Below, in pieces: positions 23,290 to 31,672 of a stretch of DNA of 64,000 nt. Position 1 is the stretch's first letter, and the number at the start of each line of letters is the position of its first letter. The position numbers were made by a program, and so were the translations under genes. Location of the stretch: contig NZ_SJKD01000005.1 of the NCBI RefSeq assembly GCF_004331485.1, forward strand, positions 248,001 to 312,000, given 5' to 3'. The stretch is from Kribbella capetownensis. Its GTDB lineage: Bacteria; Actinomycetota; Actinomycetes; Propionibacteriales; Kribbellaceae. The notes beneath the pieces are model-generated. The model was given only the letters and a program-made list of their open reading frames with translations, made no database searches and was not told the DNA's origin.

Positions 23290-25752
23290 TCAGCCTGCCA
23301 TGTAACTAATGCTGTCTGGAGCACACGCAGCAATCGGTTGAGCAACGGGTACGCCGGACCCGTCGCGCCGCGGGTCGATCGGGGGCAGCTCGACCGGAGC
23401 ACCGCTGCTCGCACTGGCCCGGACCGGAGCCGCCCCGACGAATCCGAGCAGCAGCCCGTCCTCACCCTTGAGCAGCCGCTGGCACCGCACACCACCGGTG
23501 CCGCGACCCTTGCCTGGGTACTCGCTGAATGGCGTCACCTTCACCGCGCCGACCTCGGTCCCCGGCAGCGCCGACGACGAGCCGGCGATGGTGACGACCT
23601 GCGCGTCACGGCCGGCGTTCACAGCACCGAAGAAGACGACCTTGGCGCCGGCGGCCAGGCGGACGCCTGCCATGCCACCCGCCGTCCGTCCCTGCGGCCG
23701 AACCGCGGACGCCGGGAAGTGCAGCAGTTGCGCGTCAGTCGTGATGAAGCACAGCGCCTCGTCGCCGGTGGTCAACTCGACCGCGCCGATCACCTCGTCG
23801 CCGTCGTTCAGCCGGATGATCTCCCACGAGTCGCGGTTGCTCAGGTGGTCCGGCACGACCCGCTTCACCACGCCGCCCGTCGTACCCAGGGCGACGCCGA
23901 TCGAGTCCGGATCCATCGTGGTCAGGGCCATCGCCTTCTCACCTGGCTCCAGGGACACGAACTCCGCCACCGGCGCTCCACCCTGCAGGTTCGGCGCGTT
24001 CGCGGTCGTCGGTACGGCGGGCAGGTCCAGCGACTCGAGCCGGATCAGCCGGCCGGCGCTGGTGATCAGGCCGTACTGACCGCGGGCCGTGCTCTTCACC
24101 GCGGACACGATCGCGTCGTGCTTGGCCCGGGTGTCGCCGGTCCCGAACGGCTCCACGCCGTTCGTCCGCGCGAGCAGGCCGGTCGAGCTCATCAGGACCC
24201 AGCACGGGTCGTCGCTGACCTCGAGCGGCACGGCCGCGGTCTTGGTCGCACCCGACGACTCCAGCAGCACAGTGCGCCGCGGCGTGCCGTACGTCTTTGC
24301 GACATCGGCGAGCTCGTCCGAGACCGTCTTCTTCAGCAGCGCCTGGTCCTCGAGGATCGCGGTCAGCCGCTCGATCTCGCGCTCCAGCTCGCCCTTCTCG
24401 GTCTCCAGCTCGATCTTGGAGAACTTCGTCAGCCGGCGCAGCGGCATGTCCAGGATGTAGTTCGTCTGTACCTCGGTGAGGTCGTAGATCTCCATCAGCC
24501 GGGTCCGGGCAGCGGCCGCGTCGTCGCTGGTCCGGATGATCTGGATGACCTCGTCGATGTCCAGGATCGCGATCAGCAGGCCGTCGACGATGTGCAGCCG
24601 GTCCTGCGCCTTCTTCCGGCGGAACTCGCTGCGCCGCCGGGTCACGTCGTACCGGTGGTCGAGGTAGACCTCGAGCAGGGTCTTCAGGCCGAGGGTGCGC
24701 GGCTGGCCGTCGACCAGGCAGACGTTGTTGACGTGGAACGCGTCCTCGAGCGGGGTCAGCTTGTAGAGCTGCTCCAGCAGCGCCTCGGGCACGAAGCCGT
24801 TCTTGACCTCGATCACCAGCTGGGTGCCGTGGGTACGGTCGGTCAGGTCCTTGACGTCGGCGATGCCCTGCAGCTTCTTGGACTGGACCAGAGTCTTGAT
24901 CTTCTCGATCACCTTCTCCGGGCCGACCGAGTACGGCAGTTCGGTGACGACGATTCCCTTGCGCCGCGGGGTGACGTTCTCGACCCGGGCGGTGGCGCGC
25001 ATCTTGAAGCTGCCGCGACCGGTCGCGTACGCGTCCTTGATGCCCTCCAGGCCGACGATCTTGCCGCCGGTGGGCAGGTCCGGGCCGGGGATGAACCGCA
25101 TCAGGTCGTCGAGGTCGGCGGCCGGAGTCTTGATCAGGTGCCGCAGGGCCTGGATCACCTCGACCAGGTTGTGCGGGGCCATGTTGGTCGCCATCCCGAC
25201 CGCGATGCCGGAGGCGCCGTTGACCACCAGGTTCGGGAAGGCGGCCGGCAGCACCGACGGCTCTTCCTCCTGGCCGTCGTAGTTCGGTTTGAAGTCGACG
25301 ACGTCCTCGTCCAGGCCGGTCGTCATCGCCATCGCCGGCGGCGCCATCCGGCACTCGGTGTACCGCATCGCGGCGGGACCGTCGTCGAGGGAACCGAAGT
25401 TCCCGTGGCCGTCGATCAGCGGGACCCGCATCGACCACGGCTGCGCGGTCCGGACCAGCGCGTCGTAGATCGCGCCGTCGCCGTGCGGGTGGTACTTACC
25501 CATGACCTCACCGACGACGCGGGCGCTCTTCACATGCCCGCGGTCGGGGCGGATGTTGTTCTCCGCCATCGAGAACAGGATCCGCCGCTGGACCGGTTTC
25601 AGCCCGTCCCGCGCGTCCGGCAGCGCCCGGGAGTAGATCACCGAGTAGGCGTACTCCAGGTAGCTCGCGCGCATCTCGTCGGAGACATCGACGTCGAGGA
25701 TGTGCTCCTCGAAGTCCTCGGGCTCGGCGGTGGTGCTGGAACGGCGTGCCAT
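23290..25752 (-). CDS. parC: DNA topoisomerase IV (type IIA) subunit A
   Basis: 820 aa from ATG 25752 ('MARRSSTTAEPEDFEEHIL'); the frame extends upstream without a better start. This is the breakage-reunion subunit of a type IIA topoisomerase. The active tyrosine is Tyr131 in 'RYTE', and the tower/coiled-coil part includes 'LILDIDEVIQIIRTSDD'-like and 'YILDMPLRRLTKFSKIELE' segments. The quinolone region reads 'HPHGDGAIYDAL' with Gly93 where E. coli GyrA has Ser83; Asp97 is kept. I see no GyrA box (QRRGGKG-like) in the C-terminal propeller, which favours ParC over GyrA. No ParE gene is next to it. Confidence 0.88.
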   Translation of the reverse strand: MARRSSTTAEPEDFEEHILDVDVSDEMRASYLEYAYSVIYSRALPDARDGLKPVQRRILFSMAENNIRPDRGHVKSARVVGEVMGKYHPHGDGAIYDALVRTAQPWSMRVPLIDGHGNFGSLDDGPAAMRYTECRMAPPAMAMTTGLDEDVVDFKPNYDGQEEEPSVLPAAFPNLVVNGASGIAVGMATNMAPHNLVEVIQALRHLIKTPAADLDDLMRFIPGPDLPTGGKIVGLEGIKDAYATGRGSFKMRATARVENVTPRRKGIVVTELPYSVGPEKVIEKIKTLVQSKKLQGIADVKDLTDRTHGTQLVIEVKNGFVPEALLEQLYKLTPLEDAFHVNNVCLVDGQPRTLGLKTLLEVYLDHRYDVTRRRSEFRRKKAQDRLHIVDGLLIAILDIDEVIQIIRTSDDAAAARTRLMEIYDLTEVQTNYILDMPLRRLTKFSKIELETEKGELEREIERLTAILEDQALLKKTVSDELADVAKTYGTPRRTVLLESSGATKTAAVPLEVSDDPCWVLMSSTGLLARTNGVEPFGTGDTRAKHDAIVSAVKSTARGQYGLITSAGRLIRLESLDLPAVPTTANAPNLQGGAPVAEFVSLEPGEKAMALTTMDPDSIGVALGTTGGVVKRVVPDHLSNRDSWEIIRLNDGDEVIGAVELTTGDEALCFITTDAQLLHFPASAVRPQGRTAGGMAGVRLAAGAKVVFFGAVNAGRDAQVVTIAGSSSALPGTEVGAVKVTPFSEYPGKGRGTGGVRCQRLLKGEDGLLLGFVGAAPVRASASSGAPVELPPIDPRRDGSGVPVAQPIAACAPDSISYMAG

Positions 25753-25780
25753 GCGGGTTTTACTGCTCCTCGATCGAACC

Positions 25781-25812
25781 GGTACGGCGCCGCGACGGTC
25801 CGGCGCCGTGCC
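25781..25812 (-). terminator. Hairpin between the FtsX permease gene and parC
   Basis: Arms 25781-25791 (GGTACGGCGCC) and 25802-25812 (GGCGCCGTGCC) pair at 10 of 11 positions around a 10-nt loop, with one G-U possible. It lies in the 133-bp gap between the end of the ABC permease and the start of parC on the minus strand. It could end the permease transcript or fold in the parC leader. No U-run follows. Confidence 0.5.
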
Positions 25813-25885
25813 CATTGTCCCTGGTGAACGGCCTTTTGCCCGGCCACGACCCACCGTTGCGTCGGTCCATCCACCCGATACCGGT

Positions 25886-27808
25886 CTATTCCACCGCAGC
25901 GGATGGCTGCGACCGGCGCAGGATGTACGTCGTCGGGGCCAGAGCGGACCCTACCGCCAGCGTCAGACAAAGTCCGGCGATACCCAGCAGCACACCCCAC
26001 GGCACGGTCACCGCTACGTCGGCCATCCCCGACGTCATGGCGTGCCGGATCAGTATTCCGACGGTGACAGTGATCGCTGTACCGAGGCTGAGGGCGACCG
26101 CGCCGACCAGTGAGGACTCCCACAACACCATCCGGCGGATCTGCGCCGGCGTCGCTCCCAGCAGCCGCGACGTGATGAACTCGTGCCGCCGCTGCAGACT
26201 GCCCATCAGCAGCGTGTTGGCGATCGCGATGGCGCTGTAGAACGCCGCCGGCCCGAGCAACATGATCAGCCCGAACTGGTTGCCCTTCCGCACCCCCTCG
26301 GCCTGCGCCGCTTCCCAATCGGCAGCCGGTACGGCGCTGTCGACGGTGCCGAGCACGTCGACACCGGGAGCAGGCAGGATGAAGCGTCGCTCGGGCTCCG
26401 CGGTCGGAGCGTACTTGTGGGCCAACTCGAGCGGGATCAGGAACGACGGGGTCACGCCGAAGGCGTCCGGGACGATCGCGACGATCCGGAGCTTGGCGGC
26501 GGTCTTGTCCAAGAAGGTCACCGGCACCTCGTCGCCGATCTTGTAGTGCTCGAGACTCGACATTTCCTTGCTGATAGCAACAGTGTTCCCGGTGAGTTTG
26601 TCCAGGTCACCGGACAGTGGGGTGAGGTTGCGGGTCCGCGCGGCGATCGCGGGGTCGATCCCCTCGGCGTCCTCGAGTTCGGCGGAGTCCTGGTCGATCC
26701 GGACGAACTGGAGCGGCACCCCGGCGTCCACCGTGCCCAAACTTGCGTCGAGCTTGGCGTCACCGGTCACCACGATCGGTGCGCGGAGGGAGTCGCGGAT
26801 CGTCGCCTCGGCGCTGTCGGCGGCGAAGCTGAGGCTGAGCACCATCGACCCGGCGACTGCCGAGATGGCCAGGATCGGCGCGGCCAGCGACGCGCTGCGC
26901 CTCGGCGCCGCGACCACATTGCTGCGGGCCAGACTCCCGGACACCCGGGTCCAGGCGGTCAGCGGGAGTGCCCACAGCCGACTGATCCACGGCACGACCA
27001 GTGGTGCGAGCAGGGTCAGTGCGATGACCAGGAGCATCGGCGTGAACATCGCCAGCGGCATCACGCCCTCGCCGGTCGACGGACGGATCAGAGTCAGCAG
27101 CGTGATCGATCCGGCCATGAACAGCAGCCCGAAGACGATCCGCACCGGCCCGATCCGCGGTGGCTCCAGCGCGGCCTCCCGCAGTGCGTCGATCGGCCCG
27201 ACCCGTCCAGCTCGGCGGGCCGCGGACCGGGCGCCGAGCATCGCCACGAGCAGTCCGATCCCGACCGCAATCGCCAGTGGCACCCACGGCGAGGCCGGCT
27301 CCAGCTTCACCGGCGCCAGTTCGGTGTACGACGCCTTACGCAGCAGCAGGGGAGTCGCCAACTCCGCCAGCACCGCACCGGTCAGCGCGGCCACCAGTGC
27401 GACGACGAACGCTTCGCCGAGGATCATCCGCCGTACCTGCCTCGGTGTCGCGCCGACAAGCCGGAGGAGACCGATCTCGCGGCGCCTGGAGGCCACCGCG
27501 AAGGCGAACGTGCTGGCGATGACGAAGATCGTGATGAATCCGCTGATCGTCCCGACCATGCTGAGGACGACCTGCAACCCGGAGGTGTCCGCGGCGGAGG
27601 TCGGCACCCGGACCTGCGTCGGTGCGGTGTCGTTGCCGCCCAGCGTCGTCACGGTGATGCTGTCGGCGAGCGGGCCGCGGTAGGCGATGGTGGCGGCCGT
27701 CGCGGTGGCTGCGAGACCGAGGAGGAAGACTCCGACGGCCAGTGCCACGAACGAACCGGCGTACAGGGAGCGGTGACGGCTGACGGTCTGGCGGCTGAGG
27801 TAGAACAT
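25886..27808 (-). CDS. FtsX/MacB-like ABC transporter permease
   Basis: 640 aa. Architecture is that of a MacB/FtsX-type permease with a duplicated core. Membrane segments occur near 30-45 ('FVALAVGVFLLGLAATATAA'), in a block of three around 80-200 including 'SRRREIGLLRLVGATPRQVRRM', another set around 220-330, a large soluble domain about 340-500, and a last block of three from 520 ('RRHEFITSRLLGATPAQIRRMV'). The start overlaps the ATPase stop by 1 bp. Such pairs export peptides or lipids or resist cell-envelope antibiotics rather than import. The divergent two-component system suggests induction by an envelope signal. Confidence 0.88.
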   Translation of the reverse strand: MFYLSRQTVSRHRSLYAGSFVALAVGVFLLGLAATATAATIAYRGPLADSITVTTLGGNDTAPTQVRVPTSAADTSGLQVVLSMVGTISGFITIFVIASTFAFAVASRRREIGLLRLVGATPRQVRRMILGEAFVVALVAALTGAVLAELATPLLLRKASYTELAPVKLEPASPWVPLAIAVGIGLLVAMLGARSAARRAGRVGPIDALREAALEPPRIGPVRIVFGLLFMAGSITLLTLIRPSTGEGVMPLAMFTPMLLVIALTLLAPLVVPWISRLWALPLTAWTRVSGSLARSNVVAAPRRSASLAAPILAISAVAGSMVLSLSFAADSAEATIRDSLRAPIVVTGDAKLDASLGTVDAGVPLQFVRIDQDSAELEDAEGIDPAIAARTRNLTPLSGDLDKLTGNTVAISKEMSSLEHYKIGDEVPVTFLDKTAAKLRIVAIVPDAFGVTPSFLIPLELAHKYAPTAEPERRFILPAPGVDVLGTVDSAVPAADWEAAQAEGVRKGNQFGLIMLLGPAAFYSAIAIANTLLMGSLQRRHEFITSRLLGATPAQIRRMVLWESSLVGAVALSLGTAITVTVGILIRHAMTSGMADVAVTVPWGVLLGIAGLCLTLAVGSALAPTTYILRRSQPSAAVE

Positions 27809-28575
27809 CAGCGTTCCAGGTCGCTCATGGCGGCCGCGATCTGGCTCGGCGTACCGCGGTCGAGGTGACCCGCGAGCAGTCCGTCGGACAGGAACAGCAC
27901 CCGTTCGGCGTACGCCGCGGCGACCGGATCGTGGGTGACGATCACCACCGTCTGCCCGGCCCGGTCGGTTGCCTCGCGCAACAGCCCGAGGATCTGCCGG
28001 CTCGTCCCGCTGTCCAGCGCACCGGTCGGTTCGTCGGCGAAGAACACCGACGGCCGGGTGATCAACGCTCGCGCGATCGCGACGCGCTGCTGCTGCCCAC
28101 CGGACAACTCGGCCGGCCGCCGCTTGGCCTTGCCCTCCAACCCGACCTGCTCGAGCACCCGGTGGACGTCGGCCCGACGCGGGCGGCGACCGGTCAACCG
28201 CAGTGGCAGCGCCACGTTGTCGTGCACGGTCAGCGAGGGGAGCAGGTTGTACGCCTGGAAGACGAACCCCATCTCCTCACGCCGCAGCTTGGTGAGCGTG
28301 ACCTCGTTCAGCCCGTTCAGCTTGGTCCCACCGAGAACGACGGTCCCGCTCGTTGGCTGATCGAGTCCCGCCGCGCACTGCAGCAGCGTCGACTTGCCGG
28401 AGCCGGACGGACCCATCACGGCCGTGAACGAACCGCGGGCGAAGTGGTACGTCACGCCTCGCAGCGCATCGACCGCTCCGGCTTTGGACCGGTAGGTCTT
28501 GGTGATGCCGTCCAGCAGCAAGGCCGGCGCTTCGGTGGGTACGACGCTCGGGTACGTCGGCGCGGTAGCGGTCAT
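27808..28575 (-). CDS. MacB-type ABC transporter ATP-binding protein
   Basis: 255 aa from ATG 28575; GTG 28608 is an in-frame alternative 11 codons upstream. All ATPase motifs are present: Walker A 'GPSGSGKST', Q-loop 'FVFQAYNLLPSL', signature 'LSGGQQQR', Walker B 'VFFADEPTG', and the H-loop 'VIVTHD'. The sequence belongs to the LolD/MacB subgroup that pairs with FtsX-like permeases, and the partner follows with a 1-bp overlap. Its promoter region is shared with the divergent histidine kinase gene and contains a perfect 7-bp inverted repeat. Confidence 0.93.
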   Translation of the reverse strand: MTATAPTYPSVVPTEAPALLLDGITKTYRSKAGAVDALRGVTYHFARGSFTAVMGPSGSGKSTLLQCAAGLDQPTSGTVVLGGTKLNGLNEVTLTKLRREEMGFVFQAYNLLPSLTVHDNVALPLRLTGRRPRRADVHRVLEQVGLEGKAKRRPAELSGGQQQRVAIARALITRPSVFFADEPTGALDSGTSRQILGLLREATDRAGQTVVIVTHDPVAAAYAERVLFLSDGLLAGHLDRGTPSQIAAAMSDLER

Positions 28576-28631
28576 GGTTCCAGCCAACCGGCGGCACACT
28601 GTTTGCACCCTGGCCCGTGGAGGAGACCTGA

Positions 28632-28649
28632 GGTAGCGCGCACGCTACC
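28632..28649. promoter_or_regulatory. Inverted repeat between the ABC and two-component operons (candidate response-regulator site)
   Basis: GGTAGCG (28632-28638) and CGCTACC (28643-28649) are perfectly complementary around a 4-nt spacer. The site is in the 109-bp gap between the divergent ABC genes and the kinase-regulator genes. If the kinase transcript starts at GTG 28685, the centre is at about -44, a usual activator position for NarL-type regulators. A Rho-independent hairpin is less likely because no gene ends here. Confidence 0.5.
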
Positions 28650-28671
28650 GCCGGGCGCGCCGTCACGGACC

Positions 28672-28684
28672 TAGGGTTGGCAGG
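28672..28684 (+). promoter_or_regulatory. TAGGGT box 7 nt before GTG 28685 (leaderless-type -10)
   Basis: TAGGGT at 28672-28677 fits the actinobacterial -10 pattern TANNNT and ends 7 nt before the histidine kinase start codon. This suggests a message that begins at the GTG. The GCAGG just before the codon is too close to act as a normal ribosome site. Confidence 0.5.
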
Positions 28685-29974
28685 GTGGACAGATCTGTGC
28701 CGACTCGGCCGATGACGCCGTGGGCAGCGCTCGCGTCACCGCGCTACCTGCTGTCGCCCTGGCCGTGGCGCGGCTACGCGTATCTGTTCAGCTCGGTACC
28801 GGTCGGTGTGCTGACCTTCGCCATCCTGATCGTTTCCGCCGCCCTCAGCATCGTCCTGAGCCCGATCCTGATCGGAGTCCTGCTGCTGACGTCGTTCCCG
28901 CTGATCGGCGTCGCGATCGGCCGGGTCGAGCGGTGGCGTGCCGGACTTGTGCTGGTCGACGGCATCAAGACTCCGCACGCGGCCATGCCCGCGTCGCTGT
29001 CGGTGCGGGAGAAGCTGAAGTTCCGCCGTCGCGAGCAGGCCTCGCTGCGGTCGGTCGGCTACGGGTTCGTCCTCGGCGTCCTCGTCTGGCCGGTCAGTGC
29101 GGCGGTGGCAGGGCTGAGCGCGACCGTCCTGCTGATCACCCTGGGCGCTCCGATCATCGCCGCCAACGAACAGATGGGGATGGGACCGTGGATCCTGGAC
29201 TCGGCCCGGGAAGGGCTCATCTTCCTGGTCGCGTTCGGGCCGCCGTTCTTCGTCGTCAGCTCCTATCTGGTCGGTGTGGTCGCGGGAGCGGAGGCGTCGC
29301 TGGCGAAGACGATGCTCGGCCCGCGGCAGGACGAGCTGCAGCGGAACCTGGCCGAGTTGCGGCGGTCGCGGCTGGATCTGGTGGACGCGTTCGAGACCGA
29401 GCGGGTCCGGATCGAGCGGCATCTGCACGACGGCGTACAGCAGCGGCTCGTAGGGCTCACGATGACGCTTGGACTGGCGGAGCTGGACGTGCCGGAGGGG
29501 GAGGGGCGACGGCTGGTGGTGAAGGCGCACGCCGAGGCGGAGGCGGCGTTGGCCGATCTGCGCGAGGCGGTCCGCGGTATCCATCCGCGTGTGCTGGTCG
29601 ACCACGGGCTGGAGGCCGCCGTACGGGAGGTGGCGGACCGGAGTCCGCTGCCCGTGACCGTGCAGATGGCGTTGCCGTCGCGGTTGCCGTCGCCGATCGA
29701 GGCGGCGGCGTACTTCGTTGTCAGCGAGGCGCTCGCGAACGTCGGCAAGCACGCGCAGGCCACGCACTGCGAAGTGGCCGGCTGGGTCGATCGGCGGCAG
29801 TTGGTCATCACGATCACCGACGACGGGATCGGCGGCGCGCGGGCCGGCGCCGGGACCGGACTGACTGGGTTGGTGACCCGATTGGACGCGTTGGGAGGCA
29901 CACTCGTCATCGACAGCCCACCCGGTGGGCCGACGCGACTGAGGATGGAGTGCCCGTGCCGACTCGGCGACTGA
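28685..29974 (+). CDS. Two-component sensor histidine kinase (NarX/DesK type)
   Basis: 429 aa from GTG 28685. The N-terminal putative sensor domain (about 15-215) carries four or so membrane segments, starting with 'YLLSPWPWRGYAYLF' and ending in 'SSYLVGVVAGAEASLAK'. The phospho-acceptor is His248 in 'ERHLHDGVQQRL' (HisKA_3). The HATPase region has the N-box 'VVSEALANVGKHAQA' and G-box 'DDGIGGARAGAGTGLTGL'. It would autophosphorylate in response to a membrane signal and pass phosphate to the regulator, whose gene overlaps its 3' end by 19 bp. It is divergent from the MacB-type ABC genes, the likely target. Confidence 0.93.
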   Translation: MDRSVPTRPMTPWAALASPRYLLSPWPWRGYAYLFSSVPVGVLTFAILIVSAALSIVLSPILIGVLLLTSFPLIGVAIGRVERWRAGLVLVDGIKTPHAAMPASLSVREKLKFRRREQASLRSVGYGFVLGVLVWPVSAAVAGLSATVLLITLGAPIIAANEQMGMGPWILDSAREGLIFLVAFGPPFFVVSSYLVGVVAGAEASLAKTMLGPRQDELQRNLAELRRSRLDLVDAFETERVRIERHLHDGVQQRLVGLTMTLGLAELDVPEGEGRRLVVKAHAEAEAALADLREAVRGIHPRVLVDHGLEAAVREVADRSPLPVTVQMALPSRLPSPIEAAAYFVVSEALANVGKHAQATHCEVAGWVDRRQLVITITDDGIGGARAGAGTGLTGLVTRLDALGGTLVIDSPPGGPTRLRMECPCRLGD

Positions 29975-30609
29975 GCATCGTGCTGGCCGAAGACTCACTG
30001 CTGTTGCGTGAGGGGCTGGCCAGCATCCTCGATCGCGCCGGGCACGAGGTACGAGACACCGTCGGGGACGGGGACACACTGCTGGCCGTCGTACGCAAGG
30101 ATCCGCCGGACGTGGTGATCACCGATGTCCGGATGCCGCCCGGGCACAGCGACGAAGGGTTGCGAGCCGCCGCGGCGATCCGGGCCGAGCTGCCGTCGAT
30201 CGGGATCCTCGTGCTGTCGCAGTACGTCGCCGATGCGTACCTGTCGTCGTTGCTCGAGACAACGACCGGCGGGATCGGGTACCTGCTGAAGGACCGGGTC
30301 GGGCATGTCGCGGAGTTCCTCGAGTCGCTCGAGCGGGTCGCCGACGGCGGGATGGTGGTCGACCCCGAGGTGGTGCGCCAGCTGCTCGCCCGTCGCCGGA
30401 ACGACGGGCCGCTGTCGGCACTCACGCCGCGGGAGCTGGAGGTGCTCGCGCTGATGGCCGAGGGCCGGGTGAACGCGTCGATCGCGGAGCAGTTGGTCGT
30501 CAGCGAGGCCGCCGTACGCAAGCATGTCGGTAACATCTTCGCGAAGCTGCAGCTCGACGAAGGACTGGACCGGCGCGTTTCCGCCGTACTCACCTATCTG
30601 CGCGGTTGA
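29956..30609 (+). CDS. NarL/LuxR-family response regulator
   Basis: 217 aa from GTG 29956; GTG 29950 is in frame two codons earlier. The receiver domain has the acidic pair in 'VLAEDSLLLREGL', phospho-acceptor Asp57 in 'VVITDVRMPPG', and the conserved Lys in 'GYLLKDRV'. The C-terminal LuxR helix-turn-helix runs from 'LTPRELEVLALMAEGRVNASIAEQL' to 'VRKHVGNIFAKL'. It overlaps the kinase gene, so the pair is translated together. A perfect inverted repeat upstream of the kinase is a candidate binding site. Confidence 0.94.
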   Translation: MPTRRLSIVLAEDSLLLREGLASILDRAGHEVRDTVGDGDTLLAVVRKDPPDVVITDVRMPPGHSDEGLRAAAAIRAELPSIGILVLSQYVADAYLSSLLETTTGGIGYLLKDRVGHVAEFLESLERVADGGMVVDPEVVRQLLARRRNDGPLSALTPRELEVLALMAEGRVNASIAEQLVVSEAAVRKHVGNIFAKLQLDEGLDRRVSAVLTYLRG

Positions 30610-30630
30610 GCGCCGCGAGAGGATTTGGGT

Positions 30631-31032
30631 ATGGACAGTGATATCCGGAAGATTCTCGCGGACTGCCAGACCTGGGCGGTGGTCGGGTTGTCGAACAACA
30701 CGAGCCGGGCGGCGTACGGCGTGGCGCGGTTCCTGCAGGGGCATGGCAAGCGGATCGTGCCGGTGCATCCCGCGGCCGAGACTGTGCACGGCGAGCAGGG
30801 ATATGCCACGCTGGCGGACATTCCGTTCCCGGTGGACTGCGTGGATGTGTTCGTCCGGTCCGAGCTGGCCGGTGACATCGCGGACCAGGCGGTGGGAATC
30901 AACGCCAAGGCGGTGTGGTTCCAACTCGACGTAGTGGACGATGACGCATACGCCCGGACGACGGCGGCGGGACTCACGATGGTGATGGACCACTGCCCGG
31001 CCATCGAGTGGGGGCGCCTCGGTCCGTCCTGA
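30631..31032 (+). CDS. CoA-binding protein (YccU-like)
   Basis: 133 aa; ATG 30631 is preferred over TTG 30625. A single Rossmann-like CoA-binding domain is seen: 'TWAVVGLSNNTSRAAYGVARFL' near the start, 'RIVPVHPAAETVHGEQGY', 'VDCVDVFVRSELAGDIADQA' and 'AKAVWFQLDVVDDDA'. These small stand-alone domains bind CoA or a nucleotide, and their cellular role is not established. It follows the response regulator by 21 bp and may be co-transcribed. An AGGAT lies 6-9 nt before the ATG and could be either a ribosome site or part of a -10. Confidence 0.88.
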   Translation: MDSDIRKILADCQTWAVVGLSNNTSRAAYGVARFLQGHGKRIVPVHPAAETVHGEQGYATLADIPFPVDCVDVFVRSELAGDIADQAVGINAKAVWFQLDVVDDDAYARTTAAGLTMVMDHCPAIEWGRLGPS

Positions 31033-31049
31033 CCAACCCAAGGGGCCTG

Positions 31050-31472
31050 ATGTTCTCGATCGACACTTCCACCGACTTCGGCAAGCGGATCGCGCGGCAG
31101 CTGGACGACGAAATCGTGGTGTGGCTGACCACCGTCGGCACGACCGGTACGCCGGCGCCGACCCCGGTCTGGTTCCTCTGGCACGACGGCGAGCTGCTGA
31201 TCAGCAGCCAGCCGGACAAGGCCAAGCTGCGCAACATCGCCGCCCGCCCGCAGGTGGCGCTGAACTTCAACGCCACCCACACCGGGGGAGACGTCGGCGT
31301 CATCTCCGGTACGGCGATGATCGACCAGCAGCCGCTCTCCGGCGACGCCCTGGCCGCCTACAACGCGAAGTACGCCGACGACATCGCCGGCCTCGGCATG
31401 ACCGCCGACGGCTTCCACCAGGACTACTCGGTCCTGATCCGCATCACCCCGGAGAAACTGCGCGGTTTCTGA
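31050..31472 (+). CDS. PPOX-class F420-dependent (Rv3369-like) oxidoreductase
   Basis: 140 aa from ATG 31050 with AGGGG upstream. The split-barrel flavin/F420 fold is visible in 'VVWLTTVGTTGTPAPTPVWFLW', 'SSQPDKAKLRNIAARPQVALNF' and the C-terminal 'LIRITPEKLRGF'. This resembles the TIGR03667-type family of actinobacteria, which binds F420 or another flavin-like cofactor. The physiological substrate is unknown. It begins 17 bp after the CoA-binding gene and faces a convergent gene across the repeat-containing gap at 31473-31672. Confidence 0.87.
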   Translation: MFSIDTSTDFGKRIARQLDDEIVVWLTTVGTTGTPAPTPVWFLWHDGELLISSQPDKAKLRNIAARPQVALNFNATHTGGDVGVISGTAMIDQQPLSGDALAAYNAKYADDIAGLGMTADGFHQDYSVLIRITPEKLRGF

Positions 31473-31535
31473 CCCCCGCCACGGCCACCCGCCGCCACCG
31501 GCCACCCGCCGCGCCCCCACCCCCGGTGCATTTGA

Positions 31536-31614
31536 GGGGTTATCCATTCAAGTGGACCCTTCTCGGCTGGAAATACGACGGGAGAAGGGGCACGCCCAGG
31601 GGTTATCCGTTCAA
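31536..31614. repeat. Direct repeat pair enclosing a hairpin in a convergent intergenic gap
   Basis: GGGGTTATCCATTCAA at 31536-31551 recurs as GGGGTTATCCGTTCAA at 31599-31614 (15/16). Between them CCCTTCTC (31557-31564) and GAGAAGGG (31582-31589) form a perfect 8-bp inverted repeat with a 17-nt loop. The gap separates two genes that end toward each other, so the hairpin may be a bidirectional terminator. The flanking repeats are not explained by that. Confidence 0.7.
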
Positions 31615-31672
31615 ACGTACGGGGAGCGGGTGGGCGAGTGGTGCGTAGCCGGGATGGGTAGCCGGGGTGGGG

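Noticed and set aside
23338..25827. 829-codon plus-strand open frame opposite parC
   Set aside because: It mirrors parC, is unusually rich in Arg, Asp, Val and Gln, and has no ribosome site or conserved motif.
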